Shown: positions 34,670 to 43,751, numbered from the stretch's first letter. The stretch is 64,000 nucleotides of DNA from Bacteroidota bacterium (GCA_014584605.1 JACTMO010000035.1:1-64000); one strand, 5' to 3'. Made by a program: numbers and translations. Notes: generated by a model from the letters alone, not told the origin.

Positions 34670-35356
34670 ATGAACGACCCCGCGAAATACAGGCTGTTCA
34701 CCCCGCTGGTGGCCTACCCCGATGCCGGGCTGCCCGCCGCTTTGGGGCGATGCCTGGACATGCTGGAGCTGCACTGCCCGGAAGCCGTGGCGACGCTGGC
34801 CCCCTTCGCCCAATGGCTCGTGAACACCCCGTTGCACGACCAGGAGGAGGTGTACGCACGCACCTTCCACATCCAGGCCATCTGCTACCTCGACCTGGGC
34901 TTCGTGCTCTTCGGCGAGGACTACAAGCGCGGCGAGTTCCTGGTGAACATGAAGCGCGAGCAGGCCCTGGCCGGCAACGATTGCGGCGACGAACTGCCGG
35001 ACAACCTGGCCAACGTGCTGAACCTGCTGCCGCTGCTGAAGGACCAAGACCTGGTGACCGATCTCGGCAGCCGCGTGATGATCCCCGCGCTGCGCAAGAT
35101 GCTCGAGGAGTTCGAGAGCGCCCGCATGGCGATGCGCGACCGCATGCTGAAGCGCAAGCACAACGCCATCCTGTTGGAGGGCCGCAGCGACCAGAACATC
35201 TACGTCCACGTGCTGCAGGCCCTGTTGCAGCTGCTACGCACCGATTTCGAGGAGCGCACCGTGCCCCGCGCCCCCGCCTCACAAGCCTTCATCACCGGTG
35301 CCTCCTCCTGCGGGACCTGCACCAGCCATCCGACCCCAAAGCCCCAAACCACCTGA
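34670..35356 (+). CDS. narJ: Nitrate reductase assembly chaperone NarJ
   Basis: A 228-residue TorD/NarJ-family chaperone. The helical core has LVNTPLHDQEEVYARTFHI and LGFVLFGEDYKRGEFLVNMK, then a NLLPLLKDQDLVTDL segment, matching NarJ. NarJ binds the NarG N-terminus and guides cofactor insertion in the cytoplasm. The C-terminal tail (SSCGTCTSHPTPKPQTT) is Cys/Pro-rich and likely disordered. Only 3 bp separate it from narH and narI on either side. Confidence 0.92.
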   Translation: MNDPAKYRLFTPLVAYPDAGLPAALGRCLDMLELHCPEAVATLAPFAQWLVNTPLHDQEEVYARTFHIQAICYLDLGFVLFGEDYKRGEFLVNMKREQALAGNDCGDELPDNLANVLNLLPLLKDQDLVTDLGSRVMIPALRKMLEEFESARMAMRDRMLKRKHNAILLEGRSDQNIYVHVLQALLQLLRTDFEERTVPRAPASQAFITGASSCGTCTSHPTPKPQTT

Positions 35357-35359
35357 ACC

Positions 35360-36322
35360 ATGCGCTTCCTTCTAACGGCCCCTGCGAACGAGACCATCGC
35401 CGTGATCGTCATCGCGACGGTACTGGTGCTCCTGCTCTTCGCCCTGCCCACCATCCTGCGGGCCCGCCGCATGGCCGTCGAGCTCGGCCCCATGGTGCGT
35501 CCCCAGCCCGTCAGCTACCCCATGGTGTTCCTGGTGATGCTGGTCGCCGCAGGCGCGGTCACCTACGGCCTCAAGCTGGGCTGGGATGAGAACATCCCCA
35601 TCCTGAACACCTTCAGCTTCCTGGTGCTGCCCTATCTGGCGCTGGCCATCTTCCTGATCGGCTCCATCTACCGCTACATGAACCGCGGCTTCCAGGTGTC
35701 CTCCCTCTCCAGCAACTTCCTGGAGCGGAAAAAGCTCTTCTGGGGCAGCCAGCCCTTCCACTACGGCCTGCTCTTCCTGTTCTTCGGCCACCTCATCGCC
35801 TTCCTCTTCCCCGCCTCGGTGATCGCCTGGAACCACATGCCCGTCCGCCTGCTCATCCTGGAGATGACCGCCTTCGCCTTCGGCCTGGCCACCCTGCTGG
35901 GCCTGCTGCTGCTGATCCGCCGCCGCCTCACCAACCGGCGCGTGCTGATGGTGACCAACCGCATGGACATGCTGGTGTACGTGGTGCTGATCACCCAGAT
36001 CGTGAGCGGCCTGATCGTGGCCTACGCCAACCGCTGGGGCAGTTCGTGGTTCGCCTCCACCCTCACCCCCTACCTGCGTTCGGTGTTCGCCTTCAATCCC
36101 GATGTGGCCGCGGTGAGTGCGATGCCCTGGACCGTGAAGCTGCACATCTTCTCGGCCTACTTCATCGTGGCCATCATCCCCTTCACCCGGTTCATGCACT
36201 TCCTGGTGGCGCCCGTGGACTACCTCTGGCGCGGCTACCAACTGGTGATCTGGAACTGGAACCGCCGCATGATCCGCCAGGGCAAGGCCTGGCACATGGG
36301 ACACCGCGCACGCAACCACTGA
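35360..36322 (+). CDS. narI: Respiratory nitrate reductase gamma subunit NarI, N-terminally extended
   Basis: A 320-residue heme b membrane subunit. The C-terminal 220 residues are the usual NarI five-helix core with heme-ligand histidines in QPFHYGLLFLFFGHLIAF and in KLHIFSAYF and FTRFMHF. About 100 extra N-terminal residues add one or two membrane helices (AVIVIATVLVLLLFALPTI and YPMVFLVMLVAAGAVTYGL). E. coli NarI has about 225 residues; longer forms occur elsewhere. It takes electrons from quinol, or here perhaps also from the NarC-like cytochrome, and passes them to NarH. It is the last gene of the nar operon. Confidence 0.94.
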   Translation: MRFLLTAPANETIAVIVIATVLVLLLFALPTILRARRMAVELGPMVRPQPVSYPMVFLVMLVAAGAVTYGLKLGWDENIPILNTFSFLVLPYLALAIFLIGSIYRYMNRGFQVSSLSSNFLERKKLFWGSQPFHYGLLFLFFGHLIAFLFPASVIAWNHMPVRLLILEMTAFAFGLATLLGLLLLIRRRLTNRRVLMVTNRMDMLVYVVLITQIVSGLIVAYANRWGSSWFASTLTPYLRSVFAFNPDVAAVSAMPWTVKLHIFSAYFIVAIIPFTRFMHFLVAPVDYLWRGYQLVIWNWNRRMIRQGKAWHMGHRARNH

Positions 36323-36331
36323 GCGCCGCCG

Positions 36332-36364
36332 CCGACCGGCATCGACGCAGGCCCTTCCGGTCGG
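36332..36364. terminator. Hairpin CCGACCGG-N17-CCGGTCGG after narI
   Basis: Eight-bp perfect arms begin 10 bp downstream of the narI stop, in the 100-bp gap between convergent genes. No T tract follows, so it is a candidate terminator by position only. Confidence 0.4.
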
Positions 36365-36422
36365 TGAACGCGGACAACCAGCCGGGACCGCTCTGCGGTA
36401 CGGCGACCGGGCCGGGCCCGTA

Positions 36423-36920
36423 TCAGGGCAGTTCGAAGCGTGTGCTCCACTCCTCCCCCGTCGCCGTGCGCCGGGCATGCACCTCCAGGAAGGCGTCCTT
36501 GCCCTCGCGGTGCAGCCTTCGCCCCGTGACCACGCTGTCGGCCTGCCCACCGGCTCCGCCCTTCACGATGGGGTCGCCCGGACGGGGCAGGAAGGGGTAG
36601 AGGATGGTGAGCCGTTCCTCCTCGTCCGTGGCCAGCTCTGAACCGCACTGGAACAGTAGCTCCTCCAGCTTCTCGCCCACCATCGTGTCGTTCACCGCAT
36701 GGCGCGCCTCCTCGCCCAGAGCGCTCAGCCAGGCGTGGAACCTGTCGGCCGTGCGCTCCCGCAACCGTTCGTGCCAGGCCGCAGGAAAGGGCGAACGCAG
36801 GTGCGCGCTGCCCGTGAACCAGAATCCGATCGTGGCGGTGAACAGTTCGCTCTGAACGATCTGCTCCCTGGAGGGAATACCGGTATCGGGCTTGTCCGTG
36901 ACCATGGCTTCGGGGTTCAT
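36423..36920 (-). CDS. Hypothetical protein next to the nar operon
   Basis: A 165-residue soluble protein without signal peptide or membrane segments. Segments such as REQIVQSELFTATIGFWFTG, WHERLRERTADRFHAWLSAL, MVGEKLEELLFQCGSEL and the final EVHARRTATGEEWSTRFELP suggest a mixed alpha/beta fold, but I do not recognise a family. It faces the nar operon convergently. Its start ATG 36920 has a -7-like GAACTTGG 6 nt upstream and a Crp/Fnr-type box 33 bp further, so it probably belongs to the same regulon and may serve nitrate or nitric oxide metabolism. Confidence 0.7.
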   Translation of the reverse strand: MNPEAMVTDKPDTGIPSREQIVQSELFTATIGFWFTGSAHLRSPFPAAWHERLRERTADRFHAWLSALGEEARHAVNDTMVGEKLEELLFQCGSELATDEEERLTILYPFLPRPGDPIVKGGAGGQADSVVTGRRLHREGKDAFLEVHARRTATGEEWSTRFELP

Positions 36921-36926
36921 GGAAGA

Positions 36927-36970
36927 CCAAGTTCGGCATCGCTGAACGGTTGCCGCATGATGAACGTCAC
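36927..36970 (-). promoter_or_regulatory. Box 3: Crp/Fnr-type palindrome plus -7 element for the gene at 36920
   Basis: ATGATGAACGTCAC at 36957-36970 keeps TGA-N6-TCA with one imperfect outer base. The -7 candidate GAACTTGG is at 36934-36927. Centres are 33 bp apart. The predicted transcription start is within about 4 nt of ATG 36920. Confidence 0.55.
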
Positions 36971-37017
36971 CTCAGCCTCCAACGGGGGGGCGTGCGTGAG
37001 CAAGATCATCACGCAGT

Positions 37018-37061
37018 ATGACATTGCCCATGTCCGCACAGCACACAGCACCATACTCTTG
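37018..37061 (+). promoter_or_regulatory. Box 4: Crp/Fnr-type palindrome plus -7 element upstream of narK
   Basis: ATGACATTGCCCAT at 37018-37031 (one mismatch, CCA for TCA) is followed by TACTCTTG at 37054-37061, centres 33 bp apart. The predicted start is about 37064, which leaves a leader of about 375 nt before narK. The rest of 36921-37439 holds no recognisable gene and is less GC-rich than its surroundings. Confidence 0.5.
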
Positions 37062-37439
37062 TTCCTGTTCTCAACGGCCTTGATCACGACCCGATGAAAC
37101 CATTGCGCGCAATTGATCAACGGACCGGATGGAAGGCTTGCACGGCATGAGGTCTGTCCGAATGGCACAACATAGCTACAGGACCAACGATGGTGCAGGG
37201 ACGCCCCACGTCCCCGAATTGAGCGGGATCAAGCATCCGTTCCCCATTTCGCTGGTAATGGACGGGGCGTCGACGGTGCTCTCTGCCCTGCGGGCCTGGT
37301 CCCTGGCGGGCAGATCGCGCTTCGCGCTGCGGCTCTTCCCGACCAGCGCATCGTCTTGCACCGCCACGTGCGTGCGTTCCCTCCCACTCACGATCGTGAA
37401 TGGGCCGATGCTGCGGTCTCACGGATCACCACCGAGATC

Positions 37440-38945
37440 ATGAACGACGAAGTGCCTGTCACCGGCCGCTCGCACCGGATGTTGTTCCTCAACACGCTGG
37501 CGTTCACCGTGTGCTTCGGGGCGTGGATGCTCAACGGGGTGCTGGTCACCTTCCTGGTGGACCGTTCGGTGTTCGATTGGACCCCTGTACAGGTGGGCTG
37601 GCTTCTCGGTATTCCCGTGCTCACCGGATCGGTCTTCCGCCTGCCCATGGGCATCCTCACCGACCGGTTCGGAGGCAAATGGGTCTTCACCCTGCTGCTG
37701 CTGGCCGCATCCGTACCGATGTACCTGCTTTCCGAAATGGACTCCTATGCAGGCTTCGCGCTGATGAGCTTCGGGTTCGGCATCGTGGGATCGGGCTTCG
37801 CGGTGGGTATCGCGAACACCTCGGTGTGGTATCCCAAGCGCCTGCAAGGCGTGGCCCTTGGGGTCTTCGGTGCGGGCAATGCGGGCGCGGCGCTCACCAC
37901 CGTCTTCGCCCCGAGCCTGCTGTTGCAGCTCACGAACGACGGTGCCGATCCGGAGGGCTGGCGGCAGCTGCCGCGCATCTATGCCGCGGTGCTCGCCGCC
38001 ATGGCCGTGTTCTTCGCCCTGTTCAGCTTCAACCGGCTACCGGACCAAGGAAGGCGCACCATGGCCGACCTGTTGAAACCCTTGGGCAGCGTGCGCGTGT
38101 GGCGCTTCGGTTTCTACTACTTCCTGGTCTTCGGCTGCTTCGTGGCCTTCGCACAATGGCTGGTGCCCTACTACGTGAACGTCTATGGCGCCTCCCTGGT
38201 ACTGGCCGGCCTGCTGACCTCCTTTTTCAGCTTTCCCTCCGGTGTGATCCGCGCCCTGGGGGGATGGTTGAGCGACCGCTGGGGCGCGCGGCGGGTCATG
38301 TACTGGATCCTGGGCTCCTCGCTGGTGATCAGCTGCATGCTGATGGTGCCGCGGATGGAGGTGCTCTCCCCCGGACGCGGCGTGATGGCGCAGCGCAAGG
38401 GGAACGTGGAACTGGTGAGCGACAGCCTGATCCGCGTGTCCGGGACCGAATATCCGCTGCAGAACAAGAAGCGCGACCTGGAGGTGATCGGGAATGAGCA
38501 ACTGATCATGCCCACCAAGGATGCCTGGCATCAGCCTGTGGTGAAGGAGGGCGAAGCGGTCCAGAAACGCCAGCTGCTGGCAAGAGGTATCACGCGGATC
38601 TACTTCCAGGCGAACATCTGGGTGTTCACCGTTCTGGTCATCATCATCGGCATCGTCTGGGGCATCGGCAAGGCGGCGGTGTACAAGCACATCCCCGAGT
38701 ACTTCCCCAAGGAGGTCGGCGTGGTCGGCGGCATGGTGGGAGTGATCGGCGGCCTGGGCGGCTTCTTCTGCCCCATCCTCTTCGGCTACCTGCTGGACAC
38801 CACCGGTCTCTGGACAAGTTCCTGGATGCTGATGCTCGTATTGTCGGGGGTGAGCCTCTGGTGGATGCACCTGGTGGTGAGCCGCATCCAGCGGGGCATC
38901 AAGCATCCTGATGCGAACCGTTTCGAAAAGCATCATACACACTAA
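37440..38945 (+). CDS. narK1: Nitrate/nitrite transporter NarK (NarK1-like) with large loop insertion
   Basis: A 501-residue major-facilitator protein of the NarK/NasA family. Twelve hydrophobic helices are recognisable, with FRLPMGILTDRFGG, FGFGIVGSGFAVGIANTSVW (nitrate signature 1 region) and GGMVGVIGGLGGFFCPILFG (signature 2 region). It imports nitrate or exchanges it for nitrite. About residues 305-390 are an inserted soluble loop containing TEYPLQNKKRDLEV and HQPVVKEGEAVQKRQLLARG. Start ATG 37440 is followed by a normal short N-terminus. It is paired with a second NarK 12 bp downstream; many denitrifiers have fused NarK1-NarK2. Confidence 0.92.
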   Translation: MNDEVPVTGRSHRMLFLNTLAFTVCFGAWMLNGVLVTFLVDRSVFDWTPVQVGWLLGIPVLTGSVFRLPMGILTDRFGGKWVFTLLLLAASVPMYLLSEMDSYAGFALMSFGFGIVGSGFAVGIANTSVWYPKRLQGVALGVFGAGNAGAALTTVFAPSLLLQLTNDGADPEGWRQLPRIYAAVLAAMAVFFALFSFNRLPDQGRRTMADLLKPLGSVRVWRFGFYYFLVFGCFVAFAQWLVPYYVNVYGASLVLAGLLTSFFSFPSGVIRALGGWLSDRWGARRVMYWILGSSLVISCMLMVPRMEVLSPGRGVMAQRKGNVELVSDSLIRVSGTEYPLQNKKRDLEVIGNEQLIMPTKDAWHQPVVKEGEAVQKRQLLARGITRIYFQANIWVFTVLVIIIGIVWGIGKAAVYKHIPEYFPKEVGVVGGMVGVIGGLGGFFCPILFGYLLDTTGLWTSSWMLMLVLSGVSLWWMHLVVSRIQRGIKHPDANRFEKHHTH

Positions 38946-38957
38946 AAAGCTGTTCCG

Positions 38958-40298
38958 ATGGCTACCTGGCTGACCTCATGGGACCCCGAGAACAAGACGC
39001 AGTGGGAGGAGAGCGGTGAACGCCTGGCCTGGCGCACGCTCATCATCACCACCATCGCGCTGACCCTCTCCTTCGCCACCTGGTTCATGATGAGCGCCAT
39101 CGTGACCAAGCTGCCGGGCATCGGGTTCAAGTTCACCACGGACCAGCTGTTCTGGCTGGCCGCCATGCCCGGTCTGGCCGGCGGCACCTTGCGCATCGTC
39201 CACACCTTCCTGATCCCCATCTACGGCACACGCCACACGGTCACCTACTCCACCCTCATCAAGCTCATTCCGTGCATAGGCATAGGTCTGGCCGTGATGG
39301 ACCCCACCACGCCGTTCTGGGTGTTCATGGTACTGGCGCTCACCGCCGGTTTCGGAGCGGGCGACTTCAGCAGCTACATGCCCAGCACGAACCTGTTCTT
39401 CCCCAAACGGCTGAAGGGTGCGGCCCTGGGCATCCAGGCCGGCATCGGCAACTTCGGCGTGAGCCTGGCCCAGTTCATGACACCCGCCCTGCTCGGCGTC
39501 GCCCTCTTCGGAACACCCCAGGAATGGATCACGCCCGGTGGCAGCAGCGGCACGTCCGGCACCACATGGATCTACCTGCAGAGCGCGGCGCTCTGGTACG
39601 TGCCGCTGCTGCTCATCATGACCGGTGTGTGCTGGTGGGGTCTCCGAAGCGTGCCGATCAAGGCCAGCTTCCGGGAGCAGCTCGACATCTTCAAGGAGCG
39701 GCATACCTGGTACTGCACCATCACCTACGTGATGACCTTCGGCACCTTCGCCGGGCTGTCCGCCGCCTTCCCGCTGATGATGAAGGCGCTCTACGGCAAC
39801 TTCCCCGACGCCCCGGACCCGCTCAAGTACGCCTTCTACGGCCCGCTGATCGGCTCGGCCAGCCGCGTGCTCTTCGGCTTCGTGGCCGACCGCACCGGTG
39901 GCGGCGTGCTCACCACCGTCACCGGCCTGGGCCTGCTCGCCGGATGTGCCGTCATGCTGTTCAGCGGCTCGCTGGCCCCCACGTCCATGGAGCAATTCCC
40001 CGTGTTCGTGGCCGGCATGCTGGGCATGTTCCTGTTCGCGGGCATCGGCAACGCCGCCACCTTCCGGCAGTTCCCCATCATCTTCGGGCACAACCCGCGG
40101 CAGGCGGCCGGCGTGATCGGATGGACGGCGGCCGTGGCGGCCTACGGTCCCTTCATCTTCTCCATGCTCATCGGTGCCGTGATCGGCGCCACGGGCAATG
40201 CCAACGGGTTCTTCGTGGGCCTGCTCGTCTTCCTGCTGATCGCCACCTGGGTCAACTGGAACTTCTACCACCGCAAGGGATGCGCAAGGCCCTGCTGA
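38958..40298 (+). CDS. narK2: Nitrate/nitrite transporter NarK (NarK2-like)
   Basis: A 446-residue major-facilitator transporter without the loop insertion of its neighbour. LAAMPGLAGGTLRIVHTFLI, GFGAGDFSSYMPSTNLFFPK and GIQAGIGNFGVSLAQFMTPA carry the nitrate-signature glycines, and RVLFGFVADRTGGG is the MFS loop. NarK2-type proteins are nitrate/nitrite antiporters, so together with the first NarK this gives nitrate uptake for startup and nitrite export in steady state. Twelve bp after the first narK, clearly one operon. Confidence 0.92.
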   Translation: MATWLTSWDPENKTQWEESGERLAWRTLIITTIALTLSFATWFMMSAIVTKLPGIGFKFTTDQLFWLAAMPGLAGGTLRIVHTFLIPIYGTRHTVTYSTLIKLIPCIGIGLAVMDPTTPFWVFMVLALTAGFGAGDFSSYMPSTNLFFPKRLKGAALGIQAGIGNFGVSLAQFMTPALLGVALFGTPQEWITPGGSSGTSGTTWIYLQSAALWYVPLLLIMTGVCWWGLRSVPIKASFREQLDIFKERHTWYCTITYVMTFGTFAGLSAAFPLMMKALYGNFPDAPDPLKYAFYGPLIGSASRVLFGFVADRTGGGVLTTVTGLGLLAGCAVMLFSGSLAPTSMEQFPVFVAGMLGMFLFAGIGNAATFRQFPIIFGHNPRQAAGVIGWTAAVAAYGPFIFSMLIGAVIGATGNANGFFVGLLVFLLIATWVNWNFYHRKGCARPC

Positions 40299-40388
40299 AC
40301 GTGCGACGCCCCCGAACGCACGGACCTGAACATGCCACGGAAGAGCGACCTGTCACCGGCCATGGATGATCGAAAAAGCACGCTCCGC

Positions 40389-41735
40389 ATGTGGTGGCAC
40401 CATGAACCACCGATCACCCTGTACCTGCGCCGCACCGTTCCGCTCGCCCTCCTGCTCCTCGTTCTGCCCGCAGGGCTGCACGCCCAGTTCTCCGTGGGCG
40501 GCCAGCTGATGCAGCGCAGCGAGTACCGAAGTGGCTACGGGAAGCTGATCGCGCGGACGGCCGACCCCGCGGTCTTCATCGGCCACCGGGCGCGCATCCA
40601 TGCGCGGTACGACCATGAGAAGGTGCGCTTCCTCGTGAGCATCCAGGATGCGCGCCCGTGGGGTGCACCCGACCAGCCTAATGCCGGCGACCCCTACTTC
40701 TCCGTGCATGAGGCCTGGGCGGAACTGCCGCTGAACCCCAGCTGGAGCCTGAAGCTCGGGCGGCAGGAGCTGACCTACGACGAAGCCCGTTTTCTCGGGA
40801 ACGGGGACTGGACCTTGCGGGCGGCCACCCACGACCTCGCGTTGCTGCGCTTCGAGAAGAAGGGTACCAAGGTGCACGCGGGCGGGGGGTACAACGTCGT
40901 CGGCGAGAGCCTGACGGAACAGCATTACACCGTGAACAACCGCTACAAGGCCGCACAGTTCGTGCGCGTCGAACAGCGCCTGGGCGGTTTCACGGGGAGC
41001 GCCATGCTCTGGGCCAATGGGCTGCAACAGCACCATACCGACAGCGTCGGCAATGTCACCGGTCACACCATGCGGTACACGTACACGTTCGGCCTGCCCA
41101 CGTTGCGCTATGTGCGGGGTCGACTCACGACAGCGGCCTTCCTCTATCTGCAACTTGGGCAGGACCGCAAGGGCCGCAACGTCCAGGGCCACGATGCAGG
41201 CGCCTGGATCACCTACGCCCTGCCCCTGGACACCGCGCGTGGTTCGGGCTTCCGCTTCACGGTGGGTGCGGAACTGCTCTCCGGCACCGCACAGGACGCC
41301 ACCGATGCGATCAACCGGTCCTACGACCCCATCCACAGCACCAAGCACGCCTGGAACGGATACATGGACCACTTCTATGCGGGCGGCCGCTGGGCCGATG
41401 GCGTGGGCCTGATCGATGCCCATGTGCGCCTGCGCTACGACGTGGGCCGCCGGACCTTCCTCTCCCTCAACGCCCACGAGTTCCACGCTGCGGCCACGGT
41501 GATGCGCAACGGTGAACGGATGGACGATCGATTGGGTACGGAGCTCGACTTCACCGTGGGTCACCTGTTGAACAAGGTCGTATCCCTGCAACTGGGCTAT
41601 TCGCACCTGCTGCAGACCGGCACGCTCGAGCACTTGGAAGGCGTGGCCGATCCGGCGGCGGTGCAGAATTGGGGCTACATCGCCATCCTGTACCGCCCGG
41701 GCATGAAGGACCGCTTCACCGGGCTGCGGTTCTGA
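40389..41735 (+). CDS. Alginate-export-type outer-membrane porin
   Basis: About 448 residues. A signal peptide (LYLRRTVPLALLLLVLPAGL, cleaved near HAQ) is followed by a barrel of the alginate-export/porin type: MQRSEYRSGYG, FIGHRARIHARYDHEKVRFLV, SWSLKLGRQELTYDEARF and a final strand before YRPGMKDRFTGLRF. It is likely to conduct small anions across the outer membrane; nitrate is a reasonable guess from its place 90 bp after narK2. In-frame ATGs at 40332 and 40362 are alternative starts; 40389 puts the hydrophobic core closest to the N-terminus. Confidence 0.8.
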   Translation: MWWHHEPPITLYLRRTVPLALLLLVLPAGLHAQFSVGGQLMQRSEYRSGYGKLIARTADPAVFIGHRARIHARYDHEKVRFLVSIQDARPWGAPDQPNAGDPYFSVHEAWAELPLNPSWSLKLGRQELTYDEARFLGNGDWTLRAATHDLALLRFEKKGTKVHAGGGYNVVGESLTEQHYTVNNRYKAAQFVRVEQRLGGFTGSAMLWANGLQQHHTDSVGNVTGHTMRYTYTFGLPTLRYVRGRLTTAAFLYLQLGQDRKGRNVQGHDAGAWITYALPLDTARGSGFRFTVGAELLSGTAQDATDAINRSYDPIHSTKHAWNGYMDHFYAGGRWADGVGLIDAHVRLRYDVGRRTFLSLNAHEFHAAATVMRNGERMDDRLGTELDFTVGHLLNKVVSLQLGYSHLLQTGTLEHLEGVADPAAVQNWGYIAILYRPGMKDRFTGLRF

Positions 41736-41755
41736 ACGGCAAGCGCCCTTTAGCG

Positions 41756-43471
41756 CTATTCCACCATCACCCGCCCGGTCCGCACACGGGTCCCGTCGGT
41801 CAGGTGCACGATGTAAAGGCCCGCTGGCAACAGGGTGGCATCGATCGAGGTGGCACCGCCGGAGCTGCGTTGTTCCAGGACCGCTTCGCCCATCGCGTTG
41901 AACAGCACAAGGGACGCGTCCTTCAAGTGCGGATGGGCCACGGTGAAGCGCGTCGATGCCGGGTTCGGATGCACGCGCAGCACGCTTTCGCCGCCATCCA
42001 CCTCTCCGATGCCGATGCCGGTGATGTTGAACACGTCCGACATGTACGTGCAGCCCAGGTCATCGGTCACCTGCACGCTGTAGTCGCCGTTGCCGGATGG
42101 CACCAGCACGGTGTCCGTCTCCCCGGCGAGCGGCACGCCGTCCAGATACCACTGGAAGCTGATGCCGCCCGTGGTGTGCAGCAAGGCCGCATCACCCGTG
42201 ATGTGCGGCACGTTCAATGCCGTGCCGTAGCGTTGCATCCACAGGCCGTTGTTGCTTCCACCGAACAGCAGGCGGTCGTTCGGCAGTTCCACCACATCGT
42301 GAACATTGTCGCTGCCGCTGGCCAGGTCGACGGACAGGTAGCCCGCATTGCCGAACGATGCGTCCGTGCTCCCATCCGCCAGCAGGCGTATCGCGAAGCC
42401 GAAGCCGGTGCCAAGGTCTTTGCCGATGACGAGATAGCCGCCACCCGCCATCCGCTTCAGGCCCATGCAGTACATGGAGGAACCGGTGATGGTCACATGC
42501 CCGTTGGTGCCGAAGGTGTTGTCGGGCGTTCCGGAAGGGGTGAGCCGGACCAGCTCGATCCCATCCGCTTCCGGAAGGCGTGTACAGGCCATCACCAGGT
42601 GCTCATCCGCGTCCATCACCATGTAGTTCTCCACGGACATATCGTTGAGGGGCACCGTATCGATGAAAACGCCGGCATTGCCGAAGGTGGTGTCCAACAC
42701 CCCGGTGGAGTCGAAGCCCACGACGACGAAATACCCGATGTTCCCGTTGCCCAGGATACGTCCGCCCACCACGACATCGCCGTCCTGGAAGGTGCGCGCA
42801 TGGAATTGCATTGCGAAGCTGATGCTCCCGCTCATATCGTACTGCACGATGCCGTCCCCGCCGAAACTGCTGTCCAGGGAGCCATCGGACAGGAAGCGCA
42901 TGGCACCGGGACCCCTGCCGTTGAACGTGTATCTGCCGCCGCAAAGGATGCGGCCATCCGGCATCACCTCGATGCTGCGGAAATAGCCAGCCGCACCGGG
43001 CGCAAAGCGCACCGCATGGGTCCCCGTGTCGGCGAACGCGGTATCCGGCGTACCGTCGGCCAGGTAGCGCGCCACGAACGGGATCTGCGCGGAACTGCTG
43101 TTGCTCGATGCCTGCACCCCGGCCGCGAGGATCTTGCCATCGGGCTGCCGCACATAGGTGTATCCGAAATTGCGCTGGTCGAAATGATGATGCACCATGC
43201 CATCGGTCCCGAAGGTGCTATCAATGCGGCCGCACGGGTCGAACCGCACCATGATGTTGTACTCCCCGGTGCCGCCGGCGCCGTACTCCCATCCTCCGGC
43301 CACGATCTTCCCATCGGGTTGCAGCACGAAGTTGGAGAAGGTCTCGGAGCCGCCCGTGTTCACGTACAGCCGGGAGTTCGTGCCGAAGAGGGAATCCGGC
43401 AGGTAGGTCTGTGCCATCACCGATGTCGCGAGGAGCGGGATGAGCAGAAAGGGGGTCCGCGTCGTTCTCAT
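41756..43471 (-). CDS. Delta-60 repeat secreted protein with T9SS sorting domain
   Basis: A 571-residue protein with a signal peptide (LIPLLATSVMAQ). About seven delta-60 units (FVLQPDGKIVAGGWEYG, DSTFGTDG, YVRQPDGKILAAG and so on) are followed by an Ig/PKD-like segment (about 405-475, GGISFQWYLDGVPLAG). The terminal T9SS sorting domain begins RVHPNPASTRFTVAHPH. It is a third member of the delta-60 family in the window. It separates the nar/porin block from the hemerythrin-moaA operon and is not obviously related to them. Confidence 0.87.
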   Translation of the reverse strand: MRTTRTPFLLIPLLATSVMAQTYLPDSLFGTNSRLYVNTGGSETFSNFVLQPDGKIVAGGWEYGAGGTGEYNIMVRFDPCGRIDSTFGTDGMVHHHFDQRNFGYTYVRQPDGKILAAGVQASSNSSSAQIPFVARYLADGTPDTAFADTGTHAVRFAPGAAGYFRSIEVMPDGRILCGGRYTFNGRGPGAMRFLSDGSLDSSFGGDGIVQYDMSGSISFAMQFHARTFQDGDVVVGGRILGNGNIGYFVVVGFDSTGVLDTTFGNAGVFIDTVPLNDMSVENYMVMDADEHLVMACTRLPEADGIELVRLTPSGTPDNTFGTNGHVTITGSSMYCMGLKRMAGGGYLVIGKDLGTGFGFAIRLLADGSTDASFGNAGYLSVDLASGSDNVHDVVELPNDRLLFGGSNNGLWMQRYGTALNVPHITGDAALLHTTGGISFQWYLDGVPLAGETDTVLVPSGNGDYSVQVTDDLGCTYMSDVFNITGIGIGEVDGGESVLRVHPNPASTRFTVAHPHLKDASLVLFNAMGEAVLEQRSSGGATSIDATLLPAGLYIVHLTDGTRVRTGRVMVE

Positions 43472-43626
43472 GGCTGCAGGTTCAGGTCCATTGTTCTCGC
43501 ACAGGTGCTATCGACACGTATGGTCCCTTCTCCGCTTCACCCCAAAACCCACCGCACACCCCCCTCCGCCTTCCACGGACCGTACAGCTAAAACGCGAAG
43601 CTGGGATCATGGCAGCAAGCCAAACA

Positions 43627-43670
43627 ATGACCGGTGTCAGTCGGGAAGCCCCCAGGGACGGGTAACTTGC
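43627..43670 (+). promoter_or_regulatory. Box 5: Crp/Fnr-type palindrome plus -7 element for hemerythrin-moaA
   Basis: ATGACCGGTGTCAG at 43627-43640 (TGA-N6-TCA) is followed by TAACTTGC at 43663-43670, centres 33 bp apart. The predicted transcription start is about 43674, giving a leader of about 100 nt with the palindrome of 43752 inside it. Nothing else is seen in 43472-43773. Confidence 0.6.
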
Positions 43671-43751
43671 CCACCATCCATCCCGGGCGACCGCCGTGTG
43701 CCCTTTGCGCAGCCGCCTGTGTTCCAGGAAGGAAGTACTTTCACCACCGCC

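Noticed and set aside
37129-37443. A 104-codon gene whose stop overlaps the narK start as ATGA
   Set aside because: The overlap is suggestive, but the translation has no recognisable features and its composition looks random. It is left as intergenic.
43736-43743. TACTTTCA as the main -7 element of the hemerythrin gene
   Set aside because: It is a fair match, but the TAACTTGC box at 43663 has the same 33-bp distance to a palindrome as the other regulon members and is preferred. Both may be used.
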